A stretch of 39,646 bases of DNA, from assembly GCF_008801695.1 (NCBI RefSeq), contig NZ_VZPF01000047.1, positions 1-39,646 on the forward strand, in the 5' to 3' direction. Source of the DNA: Pantoea stewartii subsp. stewartii (GTDB lineage Bacteria; Pseudomonadota; Gammaproteobacteria; Enterobacterales; Enterobacteriaceae). How positions within the stretch are numbered: the first letter of the stretch is position 1; every line of letters begins with the position of its first letter. The translations under genes were made by a program, and so were the position numbers. Shown in pieces: positions 32,815 to 39,646 of this stretch. The notes beneath the pieces are model-generated. The model was not told the DNA's origin, made no database searches, and was given only the letters and a program-made list of their open reading frames with translations.

Positions 32815-32840
32815 AAGGCGGACTCCGGTCCGCCTTTTTT
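32815..32840. terminator. Bidirectional terminator between gcd and the MFS gene
   Basis: AAGGCGGAC-TCCG-GTCCGCCTT followed by a T-tract on the plus strand, with a T-rich stretch on the minus strand as well. It ends gcd and the convergent MFS gene, whose stop codon touches it. Confidence 0.88.
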
Positions 32841-34059
32841 ATGCCAACCTTCCGCCCTTTCTGCCCTGCCGCCAGTTTAGCCAGGCGCACACGCCCACCA
32901 CGAGGCTGGTCGCCAGAAAGACGGGCCGCATGCCCCATGCGCCGCCAATAAACCCGCCGAACACCGGCCCCGTTACCTGCCCGATATACTGCGCCGAGGT
33001 GGAATAGCCCAGCATCCGCCCCACCTGCGTGGCCGGAACAGTGTGACGAATAATGGCGGTAATACAGGGCATCAATCCGCCCAGCGCCAGCCCCATCAAA
33101 AAGCGCAGAGGCAGAAGTTGCCAGGCGTCGGTAATAAACGCCTGCGGAATGAGTAACAGCGCACAGCTCAGCAATCCGCCACTCAGTACGCGCCAGTGGC
33201 CGATACGGTCGGCCAGCCTGCCGGCATAAGGCGCGGAAAGAATGCTGCCCAGCGCGGCTGCCGCCATGACCACACCCGACATCAGCGTTATGGCATGCTG
33301 CTCATGTAAAAACTGGCCGATATACAGGGTAATGATCGGCTCAATCGACATGTTGGCAAAAATCAGCAGCATGCCTGAGAGCCACATCAGCATGACGTTA
33401 ACAAGCTTGTGCGGCGACAGGTCGTCTACCGGCTGAGACAGCTCCTGGTCGGATTTACGCACCGGCGGCCGCGCTTTCAGTAAAAAGGTCGTCGCCAGAA
33501 AGGCCACAAAGATGATCGCCCCCATCAGCCAGAAGGTCGCTCTGATCCCTATCAGCGGCGGCAGGACGCCACCCAGCAGCGGACCAACAATGTTACCGGC
33601 CATCATGCCGGATGCCAGCACACCCAGAGCCCATCCGGTGTGCGCTTTGGGCGTTTGTGCCGCAATCAAAATGGTCGAACCGGAGGCATAACCGCCCAGT
33701 AATCCCGCCAGTAAACGCAGCGCCACCAGTTGCCAGGCCGCCGTCGTCATGCCCGTCAGCGCCATGGCTATTGCCATGCCCAGACTGGCGCGGATGAGCA
33801 TCAGCTTACGTCCGTAGCGATCGGCCAGTTTCCCCCACAACGGCGCGGTTAAGGCCGCATTGAAGAAGGTGGCACCATAGGCGATGCCCGACCAGCGCGC
33901 AATTGCAGCGGGTGCGTTGACGCCAAGCTGCTGCACATACAACGGCAAAAACGGCAGCAGAAGCGTCATCGCTACCAGTGTGGTAAAGGAGCCGAATACG
34001 CAAACCCACAAGTTGCGTTGCCAGTGTTCAGAGTCAGGTGCTTCCGACGCGGTTGCCAT
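32839..34059 (-). CDS. MFS drug-efflux-type transporter, MdtG-like
   Basis: A 406-residue, 12-helix major facilitator with two six-helix halves. The order MTLLLPFLPLYVQQLGV, FNAALTAPLWGKLADRYGRKLMLIRASLGM (motif A) and LRLLAGLLGGYASGSTILIA, with a second motif A-like YAGRLADRIGHWRVL, matches the MdtG (YceE) group of multidrug/fosfomycin exporters. It should export drugs or metabolites using the proton gradient; the substrate is unknown. It is followed upstream by a LysR gene in the same direction with a 109-base gap. Confidence 0.85.
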   Translation of the reverse strand: MATASEAPDSEHWQRNLWVCVFGSFTTLVAMTLLLPFLPLYVQQLGVNAPAAIARWSGIAYGATFFNAALTAPLWGKLADRYGRKLMLIRASLGMAIAMALTGMTTAAWQLVALRLLAGLLGGYASGSTILIAAQTPKAHTGWALGVLASGMMAGNIVGPLLGGVLPPLIGIRATFWLMGAIIFVAFLATTFLLKARPPVRKSDQELSQPVDDLSPHKLVNVMLMWLSGMLLIFANMSIEPIITLYIGQFLHEQHAITLMSGVVMAAAALGSILSAPYAGRLADRIGHWRVLSGGLLSCALLLIPQAFITDAWQLLPLRFLMGLALGGLMPCITAIIRHTVPATQVGRMLGYSTSAQYIGQVTGPVFGGFIGGAWGMRPVFLATSLVVGVCAWLNWRQGRKGGRLA

Positions 34060-34168
34060 GCGATATCCCCCTTATGTTCAGGGATTCAGGCTACCAATGG
34101 TCACGAGACAACAACAGTGAGGGCGGGATATTTGTCTGCTGGCATAGTTTGTTGCTGTATTGCAACAA

Positions 34169-35065
34169 TCAGCGACCACTGAGCTGGCTGATAAGCACAT
34201 CACAGAGCAGATTGACCGCGGAAACCGCCAGACTGTCCTGATGCACCAGCAGGTAACTCTGCAAGCGATCCATCTGCCACTCTGACAGCACCTGCACAAT
34301 CGTGCCCTGCGCCAAGGCTTCCTGCACCATGTACGAAGGCAAATAGGCAATACCCGTGCCTGCCAGCGCGGCATTCAGCAAAGCCATGCTGTTGTTAGCG
34401 CGAAAGCGGCTGCGGACATCCACCGCCAGGCGCTGTTTATCACGGCGAAAAGGCAGCGCAGCCGTATGTGCCGGACCGTGGAACATCAATAAATCATGGC
34501 GTGGTAACAGGCGAGGATGCGAGATAGCAGGATGCTGCGCCAGATAAGCCGGGGCGGCATACAGCCCCCAGTGGATATCGTTCAGTACCCGGAAATTGCC
34601 CTGACGTGGCGCATGAGCGCGGATGATAACCGCGACATCCACGCCTTCGTCCATCGTCTCGTCGTTGTTATCCGTCAGGCTGAGGTCGACGTTGATGTGC
34701 AGATGATCGCGCAGAAAGCGACTGAGGATGGGAACGATGCACTGACAGCCGAAGGTAACGGGAGCCTGCAGGCGCACATGTCCAACGGGATGTTGATGCG
34801 TCTCCTGAACAAACGCCTCTGCCCGCTGCATTTCATCCAGCATGCGCACGCAGTAGGGATAGTAAGCCTGGCCTAGTTCGGTCAGGGTCATCCTGCGGGT
34901 GGTGCGCTGCAGTAAACGGATCCCCAACCGTTGTTCCAGTCCGGCGATCTCCTGACTGATGTGGGATTTTGACACGCCGAGTACGCGCGCGGCTTCTGTG
35001 AAGCTTTTTAGTTCAACCACGCGTGCAAACACCATCATGGCGATGAGGTTATCGCTGTTATTCAT
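34169..35065 (-). CDS. LysR-family transcriptional regulator
   Basis: A 298-residue LysR regulator. The helix-turn-helix is at about residues 18-37 (SFTEAARVLGVSKSHISQEIAGLEQRLGIRLLQRTTRRMTLTE), followed by an effector domain (DVAVIIRAHAPRQGNFRVLNDIHWGLYAAPAYL). It belongs to the large group of AaeR/DmlR/YafC-like regulators whose targets are often adjacent. I chose the ATG at 35065 (MNNSDNLIAMMVF) over the frame's farther start because the family begins there. It may regulate the MFS gene downstream in the same direction. Confidence 0.88.
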   Translation of the reverse strand: MNNSDNLIAMMVFARVVELKSFTEAARVLGVSKSHISQEIAGLEQRLGIRLLQRTTRRMTLTELGQAYYPYCVRMLDEMQRAEAFVQETHQHPVGHVRLQAPVTFGCQCIVPILSRFLRDHLHINVDLSLTDNNDETMDEGVDVAVIIRAHAPRQGNFRVLNDIHWGLYAAPAYLAQHPAISHPRLLPRHDLLMFHGPAHTAALPFRRDKQRLAVDVRSRFRANNSMALLNAALAGTGIAYLPSYMVQEALAQGTIVQVLSEWQMDRLQSYLLVHQDSLAVSAVNLLCDVLISQLSGR

Positions 35066-35205
35066 GGGCTTCCTGCGGAGATCGCGGCATGCTGCCGCCG
35101 GGTGCAACATGGCAGGCGCGCCATGTATCAGGCGTTAAGCATAAAGGAACGTCAGGAAAGCTGACAACATCACGGCGGAAAGGAGGCAGAACATCGCGCG
35201 GGCGA

Positions 35206-35250
35206 TGTATGGACATTGCCACAAGCGATCAGGATGGCAATGTCCATACA
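35206..35250. repeat. Perfect 16-bp inverted repeat downstream of the AraC gene
   Basis: The arms TGTATGGACATTGCCA (35206-35221) and TGGCAATGTCCATACA (35235-35250) are separated by 13 bases. The hairpin starts 5 bases after the AraC-type stop codon. It has no T-tract and may be an RNA 3' structure or terminator. Confidence 0.7.
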
Positions 35251-35254
35251 GAGA

Positions 35255-35623
35255 CTAACTGGCCATGGCGAGAGGAAACAACAAGCGATCCGGTTCAACA
35301 CGGCGCTGGCGTCGTAACTGGCCGGGCGTCATCATAAAATAGTTTTTAAAGGTGCGCGTGTAGGCCTGTTGCGTATCAAAGCCGTAGTTCATCGCCACCT
35401 GCAGGATCGCTTCATTGCTGTTGAGCAGCGTCAGGGCCGATTCGGTCAGGCGGCGCTGGCGGATGTACTCGGCAAGTGAGAAACCGGTGTGCTGGCGAAA
35501 CAAACGCTGTAAGTGCCAACGGGAATAGCCCGCCCGGCGGGCGACTTCGTCCAGATGCAGATCGTGTCCTAAATTGCTTTCTATCCATTCCAGCAAACTA
35601 CGAATAAACTCGCGCTGATTCAT
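35255..35623 (-). CDS. Small AraC-family regulator (single-domain, SoxS/RamA/Rob-N-like)
   Basis: A 122-residue protein consisting of the AraC DNA-binding domain alone. The two helix-turn-helices are LHLDEVARRAGYSRWHLQRLFRQHTG (about 20-45) and ILQVAMNYGFDTQQAYTRTFKNYFMMTPGQLRRQ (about 73-106). It resembles SoxS, MarA, RamA and the N-terminal half of Rob, which activate stress and efflux genes. With no sensor domain, it is probably controlled by its own level. I chose the ATG at 35623 (MNQREFIRSLLEW), which has GGAG nearby. It is divergent from the two-component genes, with repeated motifs between. Confidence 0.88.
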   Translation of the reverse strand: MNQREFIRSLLEWIESNLGHDLHLDEVARRAGYSRWHLQRLFRQHTGFSLAEYIRQRRLTESALTLLNSNEAILQVAMNYGFDTQQAYTRTFKNYFMMTPGQLRRQRRVEPDRLLFPLAMAS

Positions 35624-35661
35624 GGTGTTCTCCTGGTTAAAGCAGATGTGCAGGAACACAC

Positions 35662-35828
35662 TTTAGCGCGCTAAATTTATCCCTTAATTAGCGGAAAATT
35701 AGCGCAGAATTAGCAAAGCGCTCCATGCCTGCACCGACGCCAGGTTTTGTCGCCTTCCCGGCAAGTGCGGTAAGAGTGCTGAGGCTGGTAACAGCAATAA
35801 TTCTGCGCTAATAATCCAGCGCTACACT
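35662..35828. promoter_or_regulatory. Regulatory repeats between the AraC gene and the two-component system
   Basis: ATTAGC occurs three times at exact 11-base steps (35687, 35698, 35709), the spacing bound by OmpR-family dimers. ATTAGCGCAGAATTA (35698-35712) recurs as its exact reverse complement at 35798-35812. A 14-bp palindrome TTTAGCGCGCTAAA lies at 35662-35675. TACACT (35823-35828) could be the -10 box of the response-regulator gene. Confidence 0.65.
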
Positions 35829-35856
35829 GGGGTCATTTTTCTGGGGGACGTCATCC

Positions 35857-36549
35857 ATGCGCGTGTTGCTGGTTGAAGATGATGAAATGATCGGTGCCAA
35901 TTTACAGCAGGCGCTGGAAGCCGCGGGCTGGTCTGTCGACTGGGTACGCGATGGCGTGTATGCGCACAATGCCTGGAGCGAAGGCGGTTACAGTTGCGTG
36001 CTGCTTGACCTCGGTCTGCCTCGCGACGACGGGTTGCAGGTACTCAGACGCGCACGTGGGCGCGGTGATGCCACACCGGTATTAATTCTGACCGCACGCG
36101 ACACGGTCGCTCAGCGGGTACAGGGCCTGGATTACGGGGCAGATGACTATTTGCTCAAACCCTTTGATCTGCAGGAAGTCATGGCCCGTATGCGCGCGAT
36201 CACCCGACGCCACCATGGTTCTGCCGATTCGGTGCTGGGCAGCGGCGATGTTCAACTGGATATGTTGACCCGCGAAGTCCTGTACAAAGGGCAGCGTGAA
36301 CAGCTCACCGCCCGGGAATATGCCCTGCTTTATGCTCTGCTGGAGCGGCCCGGTGCCATTCTGTCACGTGAACAGCTGGAAAACCGTATCTACGGCTGGG
36401 GCGAAGAAGTCAGCAGCAATGCCGTGGACGTTCTTATCCACGGGATGCGGCGCAAGCTGGATAATGATGTGATTCGCAACGTGCGTGGGCTGGGCTGGGC
36501 TGGCGAGTACCGGCAATATGAAAATCTTTATGCGTTCATTACGAAATAA
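35857..36549 (+). CDS. OmpR-family response regulator (QseB/PmrA-like)
   Basis: A 230-residue response regulator. The receiver domain (1-115) has the acidic pocket ED at 7-8, phospho-acceptor Asp51 in LLDLGLPRDDG, Thr79 in ILTA and Lys101 in KPFD. The winged-helix domain (about 128-220) ends NAVDVLIHGMRRKLDNDVIRNVRGLGW. The C-terminus continues about 14 residues beyond the usual end and overlaps the sensor kinase gene by 32 bases. It should bind the 11-base-spaced ATTAGC repeats just upstream, which would give autoregulation. Confidence 0.9.
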   Translation: MRVLLVEDDEMIGANLQQALEAAGWSVDWVRDGVYAHNAWSEGGYSCVLLDLGLPRDDGLQVLRRARGRGDATPVLILTARDTVAQRVQGLDYGADDYLLKPFDLQEVMARMRAITRRHHGSADSVLGSGDVQLDMLTREVLYKGQREQLTAREYALLYALLERPGAILSREQLENRIYGWGEEVSSNAVDVLIHGMRRKLDNDVIRNVRGLGWAGEYRQYENLYAFITK

Positions 36550-37867
36550 ATTACTCAGTACCCTGCTGTTGATTCATTTACTGATGATTGGTGGCGTCGC
36601 CTGGTATTTTTTTAACTGCTACGGCGAAATGGTTGGCGTCATTAAGGACGAACAGCTCGCCAAGCTGGCCGATGCGTGGTCCGTTAACCGTGAAATCCCC
36701 CCGTTGATGCCGGTGATTGCGCCTGCGCATAAGATCAAAAGTGCCTTTGTCATTCAGCTGTGGGATGCGCAGGGCCGGTTACGATCCAGCTCATGGCCAG
36801 AGCTGCATGCGCCCTTACAGCCGGAAAATGGCTACAAAGACGTGCAGATAGGTGACTGCCGCGACTGTGAATGGCGTATTTACACCCGTTCCGGTCAGCC
36901 AGGCAGTGAGATTAAAACTATTCAGGTCATGCTGAACCTGAGCTACATGAAAGAGATGATGGTGCGACGGGCGCTATCGGCGATTATTCCGCTGATTTTG
37001 ATGATGCCGCTGTCGCTGCTGGTCATCTGGCTGGTCGTGCGCAAGATCACCCGGGATTTGCGCGTTGCCTCGCGAGAAATCGCCGCCCAGGATGCGCACC
37101 ATCCCCACAGCGTATCGCCGGAACGGCTGCCCGACGAAATTCAGCCCCTGGTTGAGGCCTACAACTCCTTACTGGATAAACTGCGTGCCGCCTGGTCTTC
37201 ACAACGTCAGTTTATGGAAGATGCCGCTCATGAACTGCGGACGCCAGTCACCGCCGTCACGCTGCAACTGGAAAATCTGCGTCAGCACATTCAACCCGGC
37301 GAGGCCAGCCGTCAGTTCGCTCAACTGGAATCAGGTGTGACCCGCACGCGCCATCTGGTCACTCAACTGCTGAATATGTCGCGCTGGGAAGATCAGTCAG
37401 TCGTCGCGCACCTCGAAAATATCGATCTGGAAGATGTGCTGAAAGAGAGTATTGAACAGCTCATGGTTGTGGCGGATAAACGCGGTATCGACATTGGCTT
37501 TAGCGGCACCACGCACTATCGACTGCAGGCCGGGCGTTCCGAACTTCGCAGCCTGTTTGATAATCTGATTGGCAACGCGATGTTACATACGCCTGAAGGC
37601 AGCATGGTCGATGTGCTGCTGCATCGTGTGGCGGGACAAACCGTTGTCGACATCGTTGATAACGGTCCGGGTGTACCGGAATCCTTTCTTGAACGCGCAT
37701 TCGATCGCTTTGCCCGTTCACCCGACGTTAAAGCGCAGGGCAGCGGTTTAGGTCTGTCTATCGTGCGCAGCGTCGCCCAGAAACACCATATCGACGTTGC
37801 CCTTGCCAACTGTCGGGACGCACAAGGCCTGCGCTGCGGTTTTCAGGTGCGCGTCACCTTTCCCTGA
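36518..37867 (+). CDS. Sensor histidine kinase (QseC/PmrB-like)
   Basis: A 449-residue inner-membrane kinase. TM1 spans about 11-33, a periplasmic sensor about 34-150 (containing a CRDC cysteine pair) and TM2 about 152-174. The HAMP-like linker is followed by the H-box with His238 in EDAAHELRTPVTAV. The ATPase domain has the N-box DNLIGNAMLHTP, G1 DNGPGVP and G2 GSGLGLSI. It phosphorylates the preceding response regulator. The CxxC pair in the periplasm could sense redox or metal, but this is speculation. The start could be ATG 36518 or 36530; both overlap the response-regulator gene. Confidence 0.9.
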   Translation: MKIFMRSLRNKLLSTLLLIHLLMIGGVAWYFFNCYGEMVGVIKDEQLAKLADAWSVNREIPPLMPVIAPAHKIKSAFVIQLWDAQGRLRSSSWPELHAPLQPENGYKDVQIGDCRDCEWRIYTRSGQPGSEIKTIQVMLNLSYMKEMMVRRALSAIIPLILMMPLSLLVIWLVVRKITRDLRVASREIAAQDAHHPHSVSPERLPDEIQPLVEAYNSLLDKLRAAWSSQRQFMEDAAHELRTPVTAVTLQLENLRQHIQPGEASRQFAQLESGVTRTRHLVTQLLNMSRWEDQSVVAHLENIDLEDVLKESIEQLMVVADKRGIDIGFSGTTHYRLQAGRSELRSLFDNLIGNAMLHTPEGSMVDVLLHRVAGQTVVDIVDNGPGVPESFLERAFDRFARSPDVKAQGSGLGLSIVRSVAQKHHIDVALANCRDAQGLRCGFQVRVTFP

Positions 37868-37936
37868 TTCCTGCCGATCGATTCGGAATCCGACAACGTA
37901 AACGGTTGCTTGGTTCCGTTCGCCACAACCCTATAT

Positions 37937-38007
37937 TGTGACAATCATCACAATTATGATGAATTGTTATGCAACACATTTTGACAAATGTGATCAAAAG
38001 CTATTTT
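37937..38007. promoter_or_regulatory. tsx control region: tandem CRP sites with a CytR-like motif between
   Basis: TGTGACAATCATCACA (37937-37952) is a perfect TGTGA-N6-TCACA CRP site. A second, half-conserved site (AAATGTGATC, 37986-37995) lies so that the centres are about 52 bases apart. Between them ATGCAAC (37969-37975) matches the CytR half-site. This resembles the deoP2/tsx class of CRP-CytR promoters in E. coli. Confidence 0.65.
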
Positions 38008-38141
38008 CTATCTCTCTGTTACAGGCACGCTACGCTAACTAAAACAGGCGGCCTGAGTACATTACTGCCCAACCTTTGGGATTGATTTCCAAACAGCACG
38101 CAAACGATTGTCTTGCGTATGAAAACCAGTGGTCAAATATA

Positions 38142-39008
38142 ATGAAATTTAAAACGTTAGTTGCAGGTGCCCTGCTGGCAGGCTCCCTGAACGGTGCAGT
38201 GCAGGCTGCAGAAAACGATCCCCAGTACCTTTCCGACTGGTGGCATCAGAGCGTCAACGTGGTGGGCAGTTACCACACCCGCTTCGGGCCCCAGTTCAAT
38301 AACGATGTCTATCTGGAATACGAAGCGTTCGCCAAAAAAGACTGGTTTGATTTTTACGGCTACGTTGACCTGCCAAACTTCTTTGGCGTAGGTAACAACA
38401 ACGCCAACGGTATTTTCGACCACGGTTCACCGCTGTTCATGGAAATCGAACCGCGTTTCTCTATTGATAAACTGACCGGCACCAGCCTGGCTTTCGGTCC
38501 GTTTAAAGAGTGGTATTTTGCCAACAACTATATCTACGATATGGGCCGTAACAGCGCAAACCGCCAGAACACCTGGTACATGGGCCTGGGCACCGACATC
38601 GATACGCACAGCGATATCGGTCTGTCACTGAACGTCTATGCCAAGTACCAGTGGGAAAACTACGGTGCTGCGAACGAAGACAGCTGGGACGGCTATCGCT
38701 TTAAGGTGAAGTATTTCGTGCCAATCACCACACTGTGGGGTGGTAACCTGGGCTATGTGGGCTTTACCAACTTCGACTGGGGCTCAGACTTGCGTGATAA
38801 GACCGGGCCGATCCGTACCAGTAATTCCATTGCCTCCAGTCATATCCTGTCACTGGGCTACGAGCACTGGCACTTCTCTGCTGTGGCGCGTTACTTCCAT
38901 AACGGCGGTCAGTGGGGAGACGGTCAGGAGTTAGGTTTTGGCAGCAGCGCGTCTGAAATTAAATCAACGGGCTGGGGTTACTATCTGGTGGCTGGCTATA
39001 ACTTCTGA
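38142..39008 (+). CDS. tsx: Nucleoside-specific channel-forming outer-membrane protein Tsx
   Basis: A 288-residue outer-membrane channel for nucleosides and deoxynucleosides, also a phage and colicin receptor in relatives. Residues 1-22 are a signal peptide ([17 protein letters not shown]). The mature protein starts [29 protein letters not shown], nearly identical to E. coli Tsx, and forms a 12-strand barrel ending in the terminal Phe (GYNF). The start is the ATG at 38142; the frame's upstream ATG would add an improbable leader. The promoter region has CRP and CytR motifs. Nucleosides it admits are caught by inner-membrane Nup permeases. Confidence 0.96.
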   Translation: MKFKTLVAGALLAGSLNGAVQAAENDPQYLSDWWHQSVNVVGSYHTRFGPQFNNDVYLEYEAFAKKDWFDFYGYVDLPNFFGVGNNNANGIFDHGSPLFMEIEPRFSIDKLTGTSLAFGPFKEWYFANNYIYDMGRNSANRQNTWYMGLGTDIDTHSDIGLSLNVYAKYQWENYGAANEDSWDGYRFKVKYFVPITTLWGGNLGYVGFTNFDWGSDLRDKTGPIRTSNSIASSHILSLGYEHWHFSAVARYFHNGGQWGDGQELGFGSSASEIKSTGWGYYLVAGYNF

Positions 39009-39044
39009 TCAGTTTGTTGCAAGACAGGCACGGTAATTGACGGT

Positions 39045-39065
39045 GGCCTTCCCCCTGGGAAGGCC
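39045..39065. terminator. Hairpin between convergent tsx and VOC genes
   Basis: GGCCTTCCC-CCT-GGGAAGGCC is a perfect 9-bp stem between convergent genes. The T-tracts are weak on both sides, but the position fits a shared terminator. Confidence 0.6.
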
Positions 39066-39112
39066 GCTGTTGTATGCGCCATCCAACGTCGTTGAACGGC
39101 ATCACCGACAAA

Positions 39113-39520
39113 TTACTCGTCTGATTTAACAACGTTAATGCGCCACGGAATATTGAATTTATCAATAAACATGGCGAAGCCATCAGACCAGAAAGTTTTT
39201 TGCCACGGTGTGGTCACTTTCCCGCCTGCCGACAGCTTTTCAAACCAGGCTTTACCCTGTTCTGCATCCGTGGTCGCCAGACTGACGGCATAGCCTGCGT
39301 GCTCTGACGCCGGTGGCTGGTCAGGATTGCCGTCACTCATCATCAGTTCGCCCTGCCCGATACGCAGATGCGCATGCATAATTTTTTCAGGTGGCAACGG
39401 GGGTGCAGACTGGTCGCCAATCTGTTCACCCTGCTCCGGCATATCACCAAACGTCATTTTTTGCAGCAGCTGTCCACCTGTTGCCTGCAAATAGAATTCC
39501 ATCGCCTCTTCACAGCGACC
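39113..39520 (-). pseudogene. VOC-family (YjdN/PhnB-like) protein, 5' end displaced by the miniature element
   Basis: From GRCEEAMEFY to NIPWRINVVKSDE the protein follows E. coli YjdN/PhnB, a vicinal-oxygen-chelate-fold protein of uncertain function (FGDMP, HAHLRIGQGELMMSD, AWFEKLSAGGKVTTPWQKTFWSDGFAMFIDKFNIPW). The native start, about 10 residues forming the first beta-strand, has been separated by the element that begins at 39521. The element contributes an open frame (from TTG/ATG inside it) that continues into this gene without a stop, giving a possible 165-residue fusion ending NDYLLFNKA before GRCEEA. The gene is a pseudogene or a fusion depending on whether that frame is translated. 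Confidence 0.85.
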
Positions 39521-39646
39521 GGCTTTGTTGAATAATAGGTAATCATTCTGTTTTGTCTGCACTGTTTTGGTAGAAAACGCTGATGCCAGACAGAACACCG
39601 TCATACGCAAGCATGTAACGCATTGATTTTATGTTATCTGAAACAA
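39521..39646 (-). mobile_element. 173-bp miniature element, copy 3 (partial, runs off the edge)
   Basis: 126 bases of the same element in inverted orientation, starting with GGCTTTGTTGAATAATAGG and identical to the others over the visible part, except for the one position where copies 1 and 2 differ (it agrees with copy 1). It interrupts the VOC-family gene near its start. The adjoining 9 bases on the gene side, GGTCGCTGT in gene sense, should be repeated beyond the window edge. Confidence 0.94.

Overview
The window is chromosomal DNA of a gram-negative enterobacterium. Close relatives of E. coli/Klebsiella genes are recognisable throughout (scrKYABR, lacZY, yghU, gcd, tsx and a D-malate/tartrate dehydrogenase gene), two outer-membrane porins are present, and promoters are of sigma70/CRP type. 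The gene set and moderately GC-rich coding DNA would fit a plant- or environment-associated Enterobacterales member (Pantoea/Erwinia/Enterobacter-like). The genus is inference. I see no rRNA, tRNA, CRISPR array or prophage.

Layout. (1) 1-1481: a mostly empty left edge, then a two-gene YeeE/YedE membrane pair. (2) 1652-12998, all on the minus strand: a sucrose regulon in its usual order scrK-scrY-scrA-scrB-scrR, but with a complete lacZY operon, including CRP site, promoter and a LacI-type operator, sitting between scrK and scrY. No lacI or lacA is present. ScrR-type palindromes lie in front of scrK and scrY. (3) 13226-18251: yghU and a DUF1330 gene, a chemoreceptor with a sigma28-like promoter, and a LysR regulator divergent from a D-malate/tartrate dehydrogenase gene. 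(4) 18253-28445: a carbohydrate-uptake locus made of a cytoplasmic GH28-like protein, two ABC permeases, a binding protein, an O-GlcNAcase-HAT-like GNAT acetyltransferase, an ABC ATPase, a ROK regulator, a BadF-type sugar kinase and a Gfo/Idh/MocA oxidoreductase. The binding-protein and ATPase genes each carry a single-base frameshift. (5) 28446-32797: an AT-rich stretch, a short degenerate-EAL-like gene and gcd (PQQ glucose dehydrogenase), both broken by a 173-bp miniature element. (6) 32839-39646: an MdtG-like MFS pump, LysR and AraC regulators, an OmpR-type two-component system, tsx, and a VOC-family gene broken by a third copy of the same element, which runs off the right edge.

How the parts work together. 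Region 2 imports and splits two disaccharides. ScrY, ScrA, ScrB and ScrK convert sucrose to glucose-6-P and fructose-6-P, and LacY and LacZ handle lactose, each arm with its own operator type. Region 4 looks like a pathway for an imported, probably amino- or acetyl-modified sugar or oligosaccharide; its substrate is unknown, and it may be non-functional because of the frameshifts. The most striking feature is the non-autonomous 173-bp element with IS903-like ends. It is present in three nearly identical copies in 10 kb, each in a different gene and each in the same orientation relative to its host gene. It carries a short reading frame that runs out of its right end and fuses in frame with the VOC gene.
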